Below, one piece after another: positions 17,451-25,697 of a DNA stretch of 64,000 nucleotides (position 1 is the stretch's first letter; the number at the start of each line of letters is the position of its first letter). This stretch comes from Clostridium sp. CAG:510. GTDB taxonomy: Bacteria; Bacillota; Clostridia; Lachnospirales; Lachnospiraceae. The position numbers and the translations under genes were made by a program. The DNA is taken from NCBI GenBank assembly GCA_000434615.1, contig FR880848.1, positions 15,897-79,896 on the forward strand, written 5' to 3'. The notes under the pieces are model-generated. The model ran no database searches and was not told the DNA's origin. It saw nothing but the letters and a program-made list of their open reading frames with translations.

Positions 17451-18707
17451 TCATTTCCTGTAACTTACATTCAAATCCACATTGCCGTTAATACCGTTGA
17501 TTTTACCCTTGGAGGTATACTGCCACATCTGGTAGTAGCCCTGATACAGGGGCACACTCCGGTACTCCGCAAGCCAGATGGCGTAGGACTCCAGTGTACT
17601 GGCTGTAAGCTTATTGTTGTACCAGTTGCGGCTGGCATACACGCCCGCCTCCAGACCGGCATTTTTCACGGTGGTGCAGAACGCCTCACAGACAGCGGTA
17701 CGCTCTTCCACATTTAGGGAATCCGCCCTGCCGTTTCCGCCGGCGCCTTCCGTATCGATGAATACGGGGTACTGCAGTTCATAGTCCCGCACCAGACTGA
17801 TGACCATACTTGCCTCTTCGACGGCTTCCACTTCGTTTACCGCCTGGGTAAAGAAATACACACCCACTTTGATGCCCGCTGCCCGGGCGCCCTTGATATT
17901 CTGTTCAAAATAAGGGTCCTCCACCAGACTGCCGGTAACGGAACCTCGGTAACCGCAGCGGATAATGGCAAAATCCACGCCTTCGTTCTTCACCTTGTCC
18001 CAGTCGATTTCCTTCTGCCACTTGGAAACGTCAATTCCCAGCACGCCGGTTTTGGATACTCCGGAGGTCTGCCGGATTTCGGTATCGTCCCCATCGGTAT
18101 TGGCTTCGGCACTGTCTTCCGCTTCCGCATCAATTTCCGCCTCGGTTTTGATAAGCAGGGAAATGTCGTCTATCGCCACATACTCCACCTTGTCCTTCAC
18201 CCGGACATCCGTGGCACTTAAGGGTGTACGGTAGCCGCTTATGGGCTTTAACGCCACCTCATACTCTCCGGCAGGAAGGTCCCCGATGTAAATCACTCCG
18301 TCCTTGTCTAAATCCTTGTATTCGTCCTTGCCGTTTAAGGTGATGTAAAAGCTTTCTCCCTCCACCGGTTTGTTATCCCTGTCCACAATCTGCACACGCA
18401 AATCCTTTTCCACGGAGGTCACAATCAGGGAAAGCCGGTTCGTTTCATCATATAGTCTGTCGGTCTCCTTTGTGTCCCGGTCAAAGAAATATTCATCCTG
18501 CAAAAAAGCGGACAGATTGCTTTTATCCGCTCCCTGCTGCCCGACACCGGTATACTGGTCCGTCTGTGTACCCGCAGACGTCACTGCGCCGCCGGCATCC
18601 GCCGTTCCCTTCCTTTGGGGAAGGTTGGTAAACAGAACCAGTAAAAGCAGCAGCAGACACATGCATGCCGAAACACAGATTGCCGTTCGTTTCCATTTAG
18701 AGTCCAT
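17451..18707 (-). CDS. Membrane-anchored GH25 lysozyme-like muramidase
   Basis: 418 residues. One N-terminal signal anchor (about 8-26) and a Ser/Gly/Gln linker precede a roughly 100-residue module (about 92-195; VEKDLRVQIVDRD, DLDKDGVIYIGDLPAGEYEVA). The GH25 catalytic domain follows (about 223-418) with GIDVSKWQKEIDW, DFAIIRCGYRGS, the catalytic FIDTEG pair and MWQYTSKGKI. GH25 enzymes cleave the MurNAc-GlcNAc bond of peptidoglycan. It should sit outside the membrane and could open the wall for glycan attachment. The module is shared with the giant GH25 protein at 20793. The frame extends to a TTG, but the ATG at 18707 with AGAGG is preferred; it overlaps the end of rfbA by 11 nt. Confidence 0.9.
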   Translation of the reverse strand: MDSKWKRTAICVSACMCLLLLLLVLFTNLPQRKGTADAGGAVTSAGTQTDQYTGVGQQGADKSNLSAFLQDEYFFDRDTKETDRLYDETNRLSLIVTSVEKDLRVQIVDRDNKPVEGESFYITLNGKDEYKDLDKDGVIYIGDLPAGEYEVALKPISGYRTPLSATDVRVKDKVEYVAIDDISLLIKTEAEIDAEAEDSAEANTDGDDTEIRQTSGVSKTGVLGIDVSKWQKEIDWDKVKNEGVDFAIIRCGYRGSVTGSLVEDPYFEQNIKGARAAGIKVGVYFFTQAVNEVEAVEEASMVISLVRDYELQYPVFIDTEGAGGNGRADSLNVEERTAVCEAFCTTVKNAGLEAGVYASRNWYNNKLTASTLESYAIWLAEYRSVPLYQGYYQMWQYTSKGKINGINGNVDLNVSYRK

Positions 18708-19566
18708 TTGCAACCTCTGTTAAATATTTGCCGTAATTCGTTTTCATGAGCGGCTCCGCTAAAGTCAAAAGCTGCTCTCTTGTAATAAATCCGCGCTTGT
18801 AGGCGATTTCCTCGATACAGGAAATGTAAAGTCCCTGCCGTTTCTGGAAAGCTGCTACGAAATCCGCCGCATCAAGCAGGGCATCGTGATTGCCGGTGTC
18901 CAGCCATGCAAAGCCTCTTCCCAGTGTTTCCACACGCAGGGTTCCTCTCTGCAGATACTCGTTGTTGATGCTGGTAATTTCAATTTCACCCCTTGCGGAG
19001 GGTTTTACGTTTTTCGCAATCTCCACTACATCATTGTCATAAAAATAAAGACCCGGCACCGCATAATTGCTCTTGGGATGCTCCGGCTTTTCTTCGATGG
19101 AAAGGGCCTTGCCGTTTTCATCAAACTCCACTACACCGTACTCTCTCGGATCTCTTACATAATAACCGAAAATCGTCGCGCCCTTTTCCCGGGATGCCAC
19201 TTCCTTAAGCACTCTGGAAAAGCTCTGTCCGTAAAAAATATTGTCGCCCAGAATCAGCGCCACCCTGTCATTACCGATGAAATCCGCGCCGATGATAAAG
19301 GCGTCCGCCAGTCCTCTGGGCTTGTCCTGAACCGCATAGGAAAGCTGCATGCCGATCTGGCTGCCGTCGCCTAAAAGCTCCTCAAATACCGGCAAATCCC
19401 TCGGGGTGGAAATAATCAGGATTTCTTTAATCCCCGCCAGCATCAGGATGGACAGCGGATAATAAATCATGGGTTTATCGTAAACAGGCATAATCTGTTT
19501 GGAAATGGCTTTGGTGAGCGGGTACAGTCTGGTACCGGATCCTCCGGCTAAAATAATTCCTTTCAT
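18697..19566 (-). CDS. rfbA: Glucose-1-phosphate thymidylyltransferase
   Basis: 289 residues, standard RmlA length. It starts MKGIILAGGSGTRLYPLT with the nucleotidyltransferase signature, then KQIMPVYDKPMIYYPL, ILGDNIFYG, YYVRDPREYGVVEFD, SIEEKPEHPKSNYAVPGLY, GEIEITSINNEYL and GRGFAWLDTG. It couples glucose-1-phosphate and dTTP to dTDP-glucose, the first step of the dTDP-rhamnose pathway. GAAAGGAG precedes the ATG. The 96-bp gap before it contains a hairpin and a weak promoter-like element. A lysozyme gene is translationally overlapped downstream. Confidence 0.97.
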   Translation of the reverse strand: MKGIILAGGSGTRLYPLTKAISKQIMPVYDKPMIYYPLSILMLAGIKEILIISTPRDLPVFEELLGDGSQIGMQLSYAVQDKPRGLADAFIIGADFIGNDRVALILGDNIFYGQSFSRVLKEVASREKGATIFGYYVRDPREYGVVEFDENGKALSIEEKPEHPKSNYAVPGLYFYDNDVVEIAKNVKPSARGEIEITSINNEYLQRGTLRVETLGRGFAWLDTGNHDALLDAADFVAAFQKRQGLYISCIEEIAYKRGFITREQLLTLAEPLMKTNYGKYLTEVANGL

Positions 19567-19618
19567 GAAATATCTCCTTTCAGGTCAGTTAAATTTATTT
19601 TATCACAGAATATGGAAA

Positions 19619-19644
19619 ATGGGAACAGCGAAAGCCGTTCCCAT
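19619..19644 (-). terminator. Hairpin between rfbB and rfbA (terminator or attenuator)
   Basis: ATGGGAACGGC and GCTGTTCCCAT form an 11-bp stem (one G-U) around a TTTC loop on the minus strand, 19 nt after the rfbB stop. The U-run is weak (ATTTTCC), so termination is probably partial. A poor promoter-like pair for rfbA (TTCCCA, 17 bp, TAAAAT) overlaps its 3' arm. Confidence 0.55.
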
Positions 19645-19662
19645 GTAATCGTGTTTCACGGA

Positions 19663-20739
19663 TTATTCGTACATTTCACTGTAATACTTCTGATAATCCC
19701 CGCTGGTCACATTTTTCATCCAGTCCTCATGTTCAAAATACCAGGCAATGGTCTTTTTGATACCATCCTTAAACATGGTTTCGGGATACCAGCCGATTTC
19801 TGCCTTAATCTTATCGGGAGCGATGGCATAACGTCTGTCATGTCCCTTTCTGTCCTCCACGTAGGTAATCAGGCTTTCGTTGATCCATGCCTTTCTTTCG
19901 TCTCCGTCCGGCAGCATTTCCTGCAGGGTATCCAGAATGATATGAATAATCTCGATGTTCTGTTTTTCGTTGTGTCCGCCGATGTTGTAGGTTTCAAACA
20001 GTCTGCCCTGTTCCTGCACCATATCAATCGCTTTGGCATGGTCCTCCACATAGAGCCAGTCACGCACATTTTTGCCGTCGCCGTACACCGGAAGCTTCTT
20101 GCCATGCAGGGCATTGTTGATAATCAGCGGAATCAGCTTTTCCGGGAACTGGTAAGGTCCGTAGTTGTTGGAGCAGTTCGTAATGTTGGCAGGGAAATGA
20201 TAGGTATCCATATATGCCTTTACCAGCATATCGGAGCTTGCCTTGCTGGCGGAATACGGACTGTGGGGAGCATAGGGAGTGGTTTCATAGAAGAACTCAT
20301 CGTCTTTTTCCAGGGAACCGTAAACCTCATCTGTGGAAACATGCAGGAATTTCTTGCCTTCCTTAAAGCTGCCGTCCGGAAGCTCCCATGCTTCCTTGGC
20401 GCAGTTTAACATAACAGCGGTACCGTATACATTGGTCTGCACAAATACTTCCGGGTTGCGGATGCTTCTGTCAACATGGCTTTCCGCCGCGAAATGCACG
20501 ACTCTGTCGATGTCATTTTCCGTAAATACCTTGCGGATGGCTTCCTTGTCGCAGATATTGGCTTTTACAAAAGTGTAATTGTCCCTTTTCTCCACGTCCT
20601 TTAAGTTTTCCAGGTTGCCCGCATAGGTAAGTGCGTCCACATTGATGATGCGGATTTCGTCCCCGTATTTTTTGAACATGTAATGAATGTAGTTGGAACC
20701 GATGAAGCCGGCTCCTCCTGTTACCAGATAAGTTCTCAT
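19663..20739 (-). CDS. rfbB: dTDP-glucose 4,6-dehydratase
   Basis: 358 residues of the extended SDR family. The NAD-binding motif is TGGAGFIGSNYIHY (7-20). The catalytic elements are STDEVYGSL and the YxxxK pair in YSASKASSD; NNYGPYQFPEKLIPL, GDGKNVRDWLYVEDH and RRYAIAPDKI follow. It oxidises, dehydrates and reduces dTDP-glucose to dTDP-4-keto-6-deoxyglucose, the branch point for dTDP-rhamnose and, through WecE-type aminotransferases such as the one at 30792, for dTDP-4-amino-4,6-dideoxygalactose. AGAAAGGAG precedes the ATG. A hairpin follows the stop. Confidence 0.97.
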   Translation of the reverse strand: MRTYLVTGGAGFIGSNYIHYMFKKYGDEIRIINVDALTYAGNLENLKDVEKRDNYTFVKANICDKEAIRKVFTENDIDRVVHFAAESHVDRSIRNPEVFVQTNVYGTAVMLNCAKEAWELPDGSFKEGKKFLHVSTDEVYGSLEKDDEFFYETTPYAPHSPYSASKASSDMLVKAYMDTYHFPANITNCSNNYGPYQFPEKLIPLIINNALHGKKLPVYGDGKNVRDWLYVEDHAKAIDMVQEQGRLFETYNIGGHNEKQNIEIIHIILDTLQEMLPDGDERKAWINESLITYVEDRKGHDRRYAIAPDKIKAEIGWYPETMFKDGIKKTIAWYFEHEDWMKNVTSGDYQKYYSEMYE

Positions 20740-20792
20740 GCTTATCTCCTTTCTGTCCCTTATATGATTTTCTTAACTTGTTCGGTTTTGAT

Positions 20793-23700
20793 TTAGTAGC
20801 CCAGATAGCTGATGTTTAAGTCCACGTTTCCGCTGATGCCTGAAATCTTGCCGGTAGACTTGTACTGCCACATGTCATAACGTCCTGTGTAGGTCGGAGT
20901 TGCCGCATACTGTGCCAGCCAGATTTTGTATTTGCCGAGCTGTCCGGCATCAATTTTATCATTCAGCCAGCTCTTGTTGGCATAAACACCTGCAGTATAG
21001 CCCGCATTCTGTACGGTTTCACAGTAAGCCTTGATAACATCCGTTCTGGTTGCCTTATCAATCCTGTCACCGCGTCCGTTGCTGCCTTCCACGTCTAAGA
21101 AGACCGGATAGGAAATCTTGTACTTTTTAATCAGTTCAATGGTCATGGAGGCCTCTTCTACCGCTTCCGCCTTGTTTATTGCCTGGGAGAAGAAGTAAAC
21201 GCCCACCTTAAGGCCTGCCGCATTGGCGCCCTGGATGTTTGCTTTGAACTTGGGGTCTTCTACCAGTGCACCGGTAGAGGAGCCGCGGTAACCGCAGCGG
21301 ATAATAACATAGTTGACACCGGAATTCTTTACTGCCGTCCAGTCAATGGTACCGTTCCACTTGGAAACGTCGATACCGAAGCTGCCACTGCCGGTAACCA
21401 GGGAACCGTCGCTTGCAAAATTGTACTTTGCACCCTGAATAACCTGTTCGCCGGTCACCTTGTTGCCTGCCGCATCAAAGAAATACAGCCTGCCGTCAAT
21501 GGTCTGCCAGCCGGTATACTTTATCTTGCCCTCTGTTTTAATATAGAAGGTTTTGATGTTGGTATCGTAATAGTCCGCATAAGTGGCTTCGCGGTATTTG
21601 TTGTCGGATGTCAGCACGTAAAGCTGTCTGTTGCTGGTATCCGTCAGCTTGCCTTCCTTTGCCGCTACCTTAACGGTAAATGTCTTGCTCTGGGTAAAGC
21701 CGTTGTCGGTATAATTTACGGTAACGGTAGCGGAGCCGGTCTTGACGCCGGTAACCTCTACGGTAGCCGTTAAGCTGCTGCCGTCGGAGGATTTCTTTGT
21801 TTCGGAAATCTTTACGGTAGCAATATTCTTGTCGGAAGTGTCCGCGGAAAAGGTGCCGGTTGTGCTTCCTGCCGTAGCTGTCACCGTACCCTTGCTTCCG
21901 GGCATAATGCTTAAAGTGCTCTTATCCAATTTCAGGGTATTTTCCTGTACGGTAATGGTACATACCGCCGTAAGGGAGCTATCTTTTAGCTTTACGGTCA
22001 GAATGGCAACGCCCGCTTTTTTACCGGTTACGTTAATGGTTGCCGTGCCGTCCTTTAAGGCTCCCATGGAAATAGAAGCCACATCCGTCTTATCCAGTGT
22101 ATATTCCAGTGTACCGTCCTTGGAGCCGGCGGCATCGCTGTTGCCGATAGTCGCCTTAATTTCCGCCTTGGCATTGGGTGCCAGGGAAAGATTGCTCTGG
22201 CTTAAGGAAAGGGTACGGCTGTCCGCCTTTTTCATAACCGTAACCGTGCACACCGCTGTAATAGCAGGATTTTCTACAGAAGCTACGGTAATTTGTGCGG
22301 TGCCTTCCTTCTTTGCCGTAACCGTACCGTTATTGTCTACCGTTGCCACGCCGGCATTGGAGGAAGTCCAGGTAACCGCCTTGTTGCCGGCATCATCCGG
22401 CGCCACGGTAGCCTTTAAGGAAGCCACACCGCCCTCCGCCAGTGTCAGGGAAGTATTGTCAAGAGAGATGCTCTTAACATCCACCTTTTTTTCTGTAACA
22501 CTTATCTGGCAGTTGCCGGTGAAGGTTTCTGTCCTGCTGGCATTGTTTCCGGAAGGATCGGTTTCCTGAATCGTACCCTCCACAATAATCTTCAGATTCG
22601 TGGTACCTGCTGCAAGACCCGTTACGGTTCCGTCGGAGCCGACACTGATAATGTTGCTGTCGTAATTCGTATAGGCCGCCTGACCGAAGCTTACATTGCC
22701 GATGCTTGCAGAATATACAAGCTTTTTGCTTTCTCCTGCCTGCAGGCTGAAGCCGCTGACATTCAGCTCTGCCGTGCGGATATAGGTACCTGCCTTGGCA
22801 GAGGTCATGGGGTCCTTCACATTCTTTCTGTCAATGGCGGTGTAGGTTGCTTCAATAACCGTCTTGGTGGATTCCACCCATGCCACGGTATCCGTCAGGG
22901 TGGACTCCTGCTCGGTATCGTTAATCATGGTGTCTTCCTTCTTGGAATCTATTTCCGATTCTTTCTTGATTTCGTCAGAAACGTCTACCTTCTGGTAAGC
23001 AATTTCTTTCCGGACATCCACCTTCTTCGCTGTGGTGCTGATTTCGTAGTCCTTGTACTTTTCATCCGTGAGCGCATTCATGGCAACACTGTACTTGCCG
23101 GGTGTGATGCCGGTTTTGTAAATAATGCCGTCCATGTCATCGTCCGTCCAGGTTTCCGTCTTTTTGCCGGGTGTTTCCACCGTTACGGAGAACGGTACAT
23201 TGGCAATCAGCTTGTTTGTCTTGCTGTTGACGAATTTGATCTTCAGGTCCTTTTCAATGGATGTGGTATTCATGGTTACCGTTACATCCTTGGTATATTC
23301 ATTTTCGTCGTAATCCTTCTGCTCGTCCTCCTGAATGGCGTTGGCTGCATCAATTCTTGCCTTTTCCGCATCCGCCACAGCCATCAGTCCGTCCTCTCCC
23401 ACGACATGAATACCGTCCATGCTGCTGCCGATAGATGCCACCGGCTGGGAAGCGGGTTTGTTTTTCTTAGTCAGATTGTCCACATAAATAGTACCTGCCA
23501 CAAGTGCCAGCACAAGCACCAGTACACCGGAAGTGGTAATCACACGGTCAATGGCACTCATATGCACCAGGGAATACCATACCTTCTGGAAGAAATTGAG
23601 GTCGGTCATGGCACTCCAGGGCAGAGGTTCATCGTCGTCATCATCTTCCTCGTCCTCTTCGTCCGTTTCCTCTTCGTATTCATCCCCGTAGTCCTCGCCG

Positions 23701-24149
23701 GCTTCGTCCAAATCCACATAGGCGCCGTCCGGTTCGTATTCTTCACCGGGCTCATATTCGGCTGCTGCGGCATTGGCATCATAAAGCTGAACGCCATACT
23801 CGCCTTCACCGTCGTAGGATTCCTCATATTCGACGCCGTCTTCGGCTCCGTCCTCATAAGCTTCTTCGTAATCGACACCATCTTCGGCTCCGTCCTCGTA
23901 AGCCTCCTCGTATTCAATGCCGTCTTCGGCTCCGTCCTCATAAGTCTCCTCGTATTCGACGCCGTCTTCGGCTCCGTCCTCATAAGCCTCCTCGTATTCG
24001 ACGCCGTCTTCATACCCTTCGCCGTCGTAAGCTTCCTCATAGTCGCCCTCTTCGCCGTAGGTTTCTTCCGCATCGAAGTCTGTATCAAAATCTTCCATGT
24101 CGAAGTCATCATCTGTATATTGTTTTTTATGTCCAAACAACTTTCTCAT
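20793..24149 (-). CDS. Giant membrane-anchored GH25 muramidase with acidic cytoplasmic repeats and Ig-like domains
   Basis: About 1118 residues. Order: an acidic Asp/Glu/Tyr/Gly-rich tail of about 195 residues with 14-residue tandem repeats; one membrane helix (about 202-223); a linker; an IEKDLKIKF module shared with the 418-residue GH25 protein; several bacterial Ig-like (Big_2) domains (SLTLAEGGVASLKATV, AVTWTSSNAGVATVDNNGTVTA); a choline/glucan-binding-like repeat (GWQTIDGRLYFFDAAGNKVTG); and a C-terminal GH25 domain (about 925-1118; GIDVSKWNGTIDW, catalytic FLDVEG, WQYKSTGKI). The type II topology leaves the acidic tail in the cytoplasm. It should cleave glycan strands in the outer wall. 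The ATG at 24149 has GGAAAGG 10 nt upstream and is preferred over starts at 24158 and 24212. Confidence 0.9.
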   Translation of the reverse strand: MRKLFGHKKQYTDDDFDMEDFDTDFDAEETYGEEGDYEEAYDGEGYEDGVEYEEAYEDGAEDGVEYEETYEDGAEDGIEYEEAYEDGAEDGVDYEEAYEDGAEDGVEYEESYDGEGEYGVQLYDANAAAAEYEPGEEYEPDGAYVDLDEAGEDYGDEYEEETDEEDEEDDDDDEPLPWSAMTDLNFFQKVWYSLVHMSAIDRVITTSGVLVLVLALVAGTIYVDNLTKKNKPASQPVASIGSSMDGIHVVGEDGLMAVADAEKARIDAANAIQEDEQKDYDENEYTKDVTVTMNTTSIEKDLKIKFVNSKTNKLIANVPFSVTVETPGKKTETWTDDDMDGIIYKTGITPGKYSVAMNALTDEKYKDYEISTTAKKVDVRKEIAYQKVDVSDEIKKESEIDSKKEDTMINDTEQESTLTDTVAWVESTKTVIEATYTAIDRKNVKDPMTSAKAGTYIRTAELNVSGFSLQAGESKKLVYSASIGNVSFGQAAYTNYDSNIISVGSDGTVTGLAAGTTNLKIIVEGTIQETDPSGNNASRTETFTGNCQISVTEKKVDVKSISLDNTSLTLAEGGVASLKATVAPDDAGNKAVTWTSSNAGVATVDNNGTVTAKKEGTAQITVASVENPAITAVCTVTVMKKADSRTLSLSQSNLSLAPNAKAEIKATIGNSDAAGSKDGTLEYTLDKTDVASISMGALKDGTATINVTGKKAGVAILTVKLKDSSLTAVCTITVQENTLKLDKSTLSIMPGSKGTVTATAGSTTGTFSADTSDKNIATVKISETKKSSDGSSLTATVEVTGVKTGSATVTVNYTDNGFTQSKTFTVKVAAKEGKLTDTSNRQLYVLTSDNKYREATYADYYDTNIKTFYIKTEGKIKYTGWQTIDGRLYFFDAAGNKVTGEQVIQGAKYNFASDGSLVTGSGSFGIDVSKWNGTIDWTAVKNSGVNYVIIRCGYRGSSTGALVEDPKFKANIQGANAAGLKVGVYFFSQAINKAEAVEEASMTIELIKKYKISYPVFLDVEGSNGRGDRIDKATRTDVIKAYCETVQNAGYTAGVYANKSWLNDKIDAGQLGKYKIWLAQYAATPTYTGRYDMWQYKSTGKISGISGNVDLNISYLGY
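23832..24041 (-). repeat. 42-bp in-frame tandem repeats encoding an acidic 14-residue unit
   Basis: Four near-identical 42-bp units (23832-23873, 23874-23915, 23916-23957, 23958-23999) and a degenerate fifth (24000-24041) encode the unit GVEYEEAYEDGAED in the cytoplasmic tail of the giant GH25 protein. Sequence identity at the DNA level suggests recent slippage, so copy number may vary between strains. Confidence 0.85.
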
Positions 24150-24183
24150 GTATCCCATACCTTTCCATCCATAGATACTGATT

Positions 24184-24212
24184 AGTATAACATTATTCTG
24201 TGGGCCGTTCAA
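24184..24212 (-). promoter_or_regulatory. Predicted promoter of the giant GH25 gene
   Basis: TTGAAC (24212-24207) and TATACT (24189-24184) on the minus strand, with a 17-bp spacer. The predicted leader is about 28 nt. This supports the ATG at 24149, since the -35 region coincides with the longest possible start. Confidence 0.65.
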
Positions 24213-24232
24213 GTTTCAGGCACTCTCTTATC

Positions 24233-24340
24233 ATTAGAAATTTCTTAATTTTTCGTAAGAAACGGTTTCGTTCCCTTTTCCTTTTCTTATTTTCCTTTAA
24301 ATTGTATCGGGTTTGTATCATTTCTAAAAAAATTAGAAAC
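24233..24340. promoter_or_regulatory. AT-rich divergent intergenic region with inverted repeats (candidate operator)
   Basis: This stretch lies between the divergent promoters of the giant GH25 gene and the acidic SGNH-like gene. It holds TTTCTAA-5 bp-TTAGAAA (24321-24339) and a related TTAGAAATTTCTTAA (24234-24248). The shared TTAGAAA half-site could bind a regulator. No small gene is evident in the 309-bp gap between start codons. Confidence 0.35.
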
Positions 24341-24353
24341 TTTGCAACTTTGC

Positions 24354-24382
24354 TTTACAGTTTTTCCGAAGAATAGTACAAT
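24354..24382 (+). promoter_or_regulatory. Predicted promoter of the acidic SGNH-like gene
   Basis: TTTACA (24354-24359) and TACAAT (24377-24382) are separated by exactly 17 bp. Transcription would begin about 70 nt upstream of the preferred ATG at 24459. Confidence 0.65.
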
Positions 24383-24458
24383 CAGTTTACATCCCGGGCT
24401 TCCGGGCAATACTGAAACAAACGACAAGGCGCATGCCCCGCAGAAAGGTTGTACGGTC

Positions 24459-25697
24459 ATGGACAAAAAGCATATGACAGAAAAAAAAGGATATTCCCCC
24501 GCAGAAAATTTGGATGACGGCTGGGACGATTTGGAAATAGAGGATTTGGAGATAGAAGATTTAGACGGCGACAGTGACGGGAACGAAGTCGATGTAGAAG
24601 AAGCCGGCATGGATACGGAAGAAACCGGCGACGATTACGTGGAATACGACGATGAGGACGAGGAAAATGAAGATGAGGAGGAAAATGACAGCGATGCGGA
24701 GGATGCCCTTGGCAGAAAAGAAAAGCGTCTGCGTGTCAGCATCCACCTTGTTTTAGGCATTCTCATTCTGGGTATCCTGGGGCTTTGTTTCTATAAGTAC
24801 AAGACCTTCGGCAACCGGATTACCCAGGAAGACATTGATGCCATTCCCACACCGGAAAACCCGGAAATCGAAACCTACGACTATTTTACCGCCAATCCCA
24901 TGCAGGATGACGGCACATTTCCCGAGGATGACGGGGTAACTACCGTTGTCTGCTTCGGCAATGCGCCCTTTGCGGATGACAAGGACAGCGACAGCAGCGT
25001 CTGCAGCCTGTTTGCCAAAGACTCCCGGGCAGTTGTTTACAATTATGCCATAGCGGACTCCCTGCTGGCTGCCCATGAAAATCCTTTTACCACCGATTAT
25101 CCCATGGATGCGTTCAGTTTTTCCTACCTGATTTCTTCTTTAGTATCCGGCGACAAAACCCGCCTGGAAGAAGCCTATGCTTCCATGGAAAATGTACCCA
25201 CAGGCTTACAATCTTCCATGGACGAACTGTTTTCTCTGGATTTTAGGACCGTGGATATGGTTTACATTATGTACGACGGCAGCGACTATCTGGAAAACAG
25301 CATGATTTACCACGACCAGATACCCGATGAGCCCCGCTACATTGCAGGCTCCCTGACCGCCGGAATCACTGCCCTCCGGAATGCTTATCCCTGGGTCGAT
25401 ATCGTGGTTATGTCCCCCACATTTGCCTATGCTGTTGATGAAAACGGAAAGTATGTGAGCAGTGATATGCAGAAAAACGAATGGGATGTAGGACTGTCCC
25501 TGTATTTTATGAAGGAATACGAAACCGCCTTCGACAACCGGGTGTCCTTCGTAGACAACTTCTACGGCGCCATCCATGAAGATATCGCTTCCGACTACCT
25601 CACCGACAATCTGCATCTCAATGAAGAAGGACGGAAGCTGATTGCAAAGCGGATGTACGATTCCCTTACCGCCGTACAGAACTTACAGAAACAGTAA
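24459..25697 (+). CDS. Membrane-anchored SGNH-hydrolase-like protein with acidic cytoplasmic tail
   Basis: 412 residues from the ATG at 24459 (AGAAAGG 10 nt upstream). Residues about 15-86 are strongly acidic (DLEIEDLEIEDLDGD, YDDEDEENEDEEEND). A basic stop-transfer patch (RKEKRLR) and one membrane helix (about 93-113) follow. The outside domain (about 130-412) resembles SGNH/GDSL hydrolases: a block-I-like VVCFGNAPFADD, TFAYAVDENG, and the block V Asp-His in DNLHLNEEGRKL. The usual GDS serine is not present at block I, so it may be inactive or non-canonical. The acidic-tail/membrane-helix layout mirrors the divergently transcribed giant GH25 protein. The 3' end overlaps the convergent amidohydrolase gene by 15 bp. 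Confidence 0.75.
   Translation: MDKKHMTEKKGYSPAENLDDGWDDLEIEDLEIEDLDGDSDGNEVDVEEAGMDTEETGDDYVEYDDEDEENEDEEENDSDAEDALGRKEKRLRVSIHLVLGILILGILGLCFYKYKTFGNRITQEDIDAIPTPENPEIETYDYFTANPMQDDGTFPEDDGVTTVVCFGNAPFADDKDSDSSVCSLFAKDSRAVVYNYAIADSLLAAHENPFTTDYPMDAFSFSYLISSLVSGDKTRLEEAYASMENVPTGLQSSMDELFSLDFRTVDMVYIMYDGSDYLENSMIYHDQIPDEPRYIAGSLTAGITALRNAYPWVDIVVMSPTFAYAVDENGKYVSSDMQKNEWDVGLSLYFMKEYETAFDNRVSFVDNFYGAIHEDIASDYLTDNLHLNEEGRKLIAKRMYDSLTAVQNLQKQ

Noticed and set aside
19612..20409. 265-residue plus-strand reading frame opposite rfbB
   Set aside because: Antisense to a complete rfbB. No RBS and no recognisable protein family.
21742..22569. 275-residue plus-strand reading frame
   Set aside because: It lies wholly inside the giant GH25 gene. 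Its composition (Val/Thr/Ser runs) is the reverse shadow of the Ig-like domains, and no RBS precedes it.
23832..24041. CRISPR array
   Set aside because: The 42-bp repeats are contiguous without spacers and encode an in-frame protein repeat.
23406..24185. 259-residue plus-strand reading frame
   Set aside because: Reverse shadow of the acidic repeats and membrane segment of the giant GH25 gene; repetitive Phe/Val/Leu content follows from the Asp/Glu codons.
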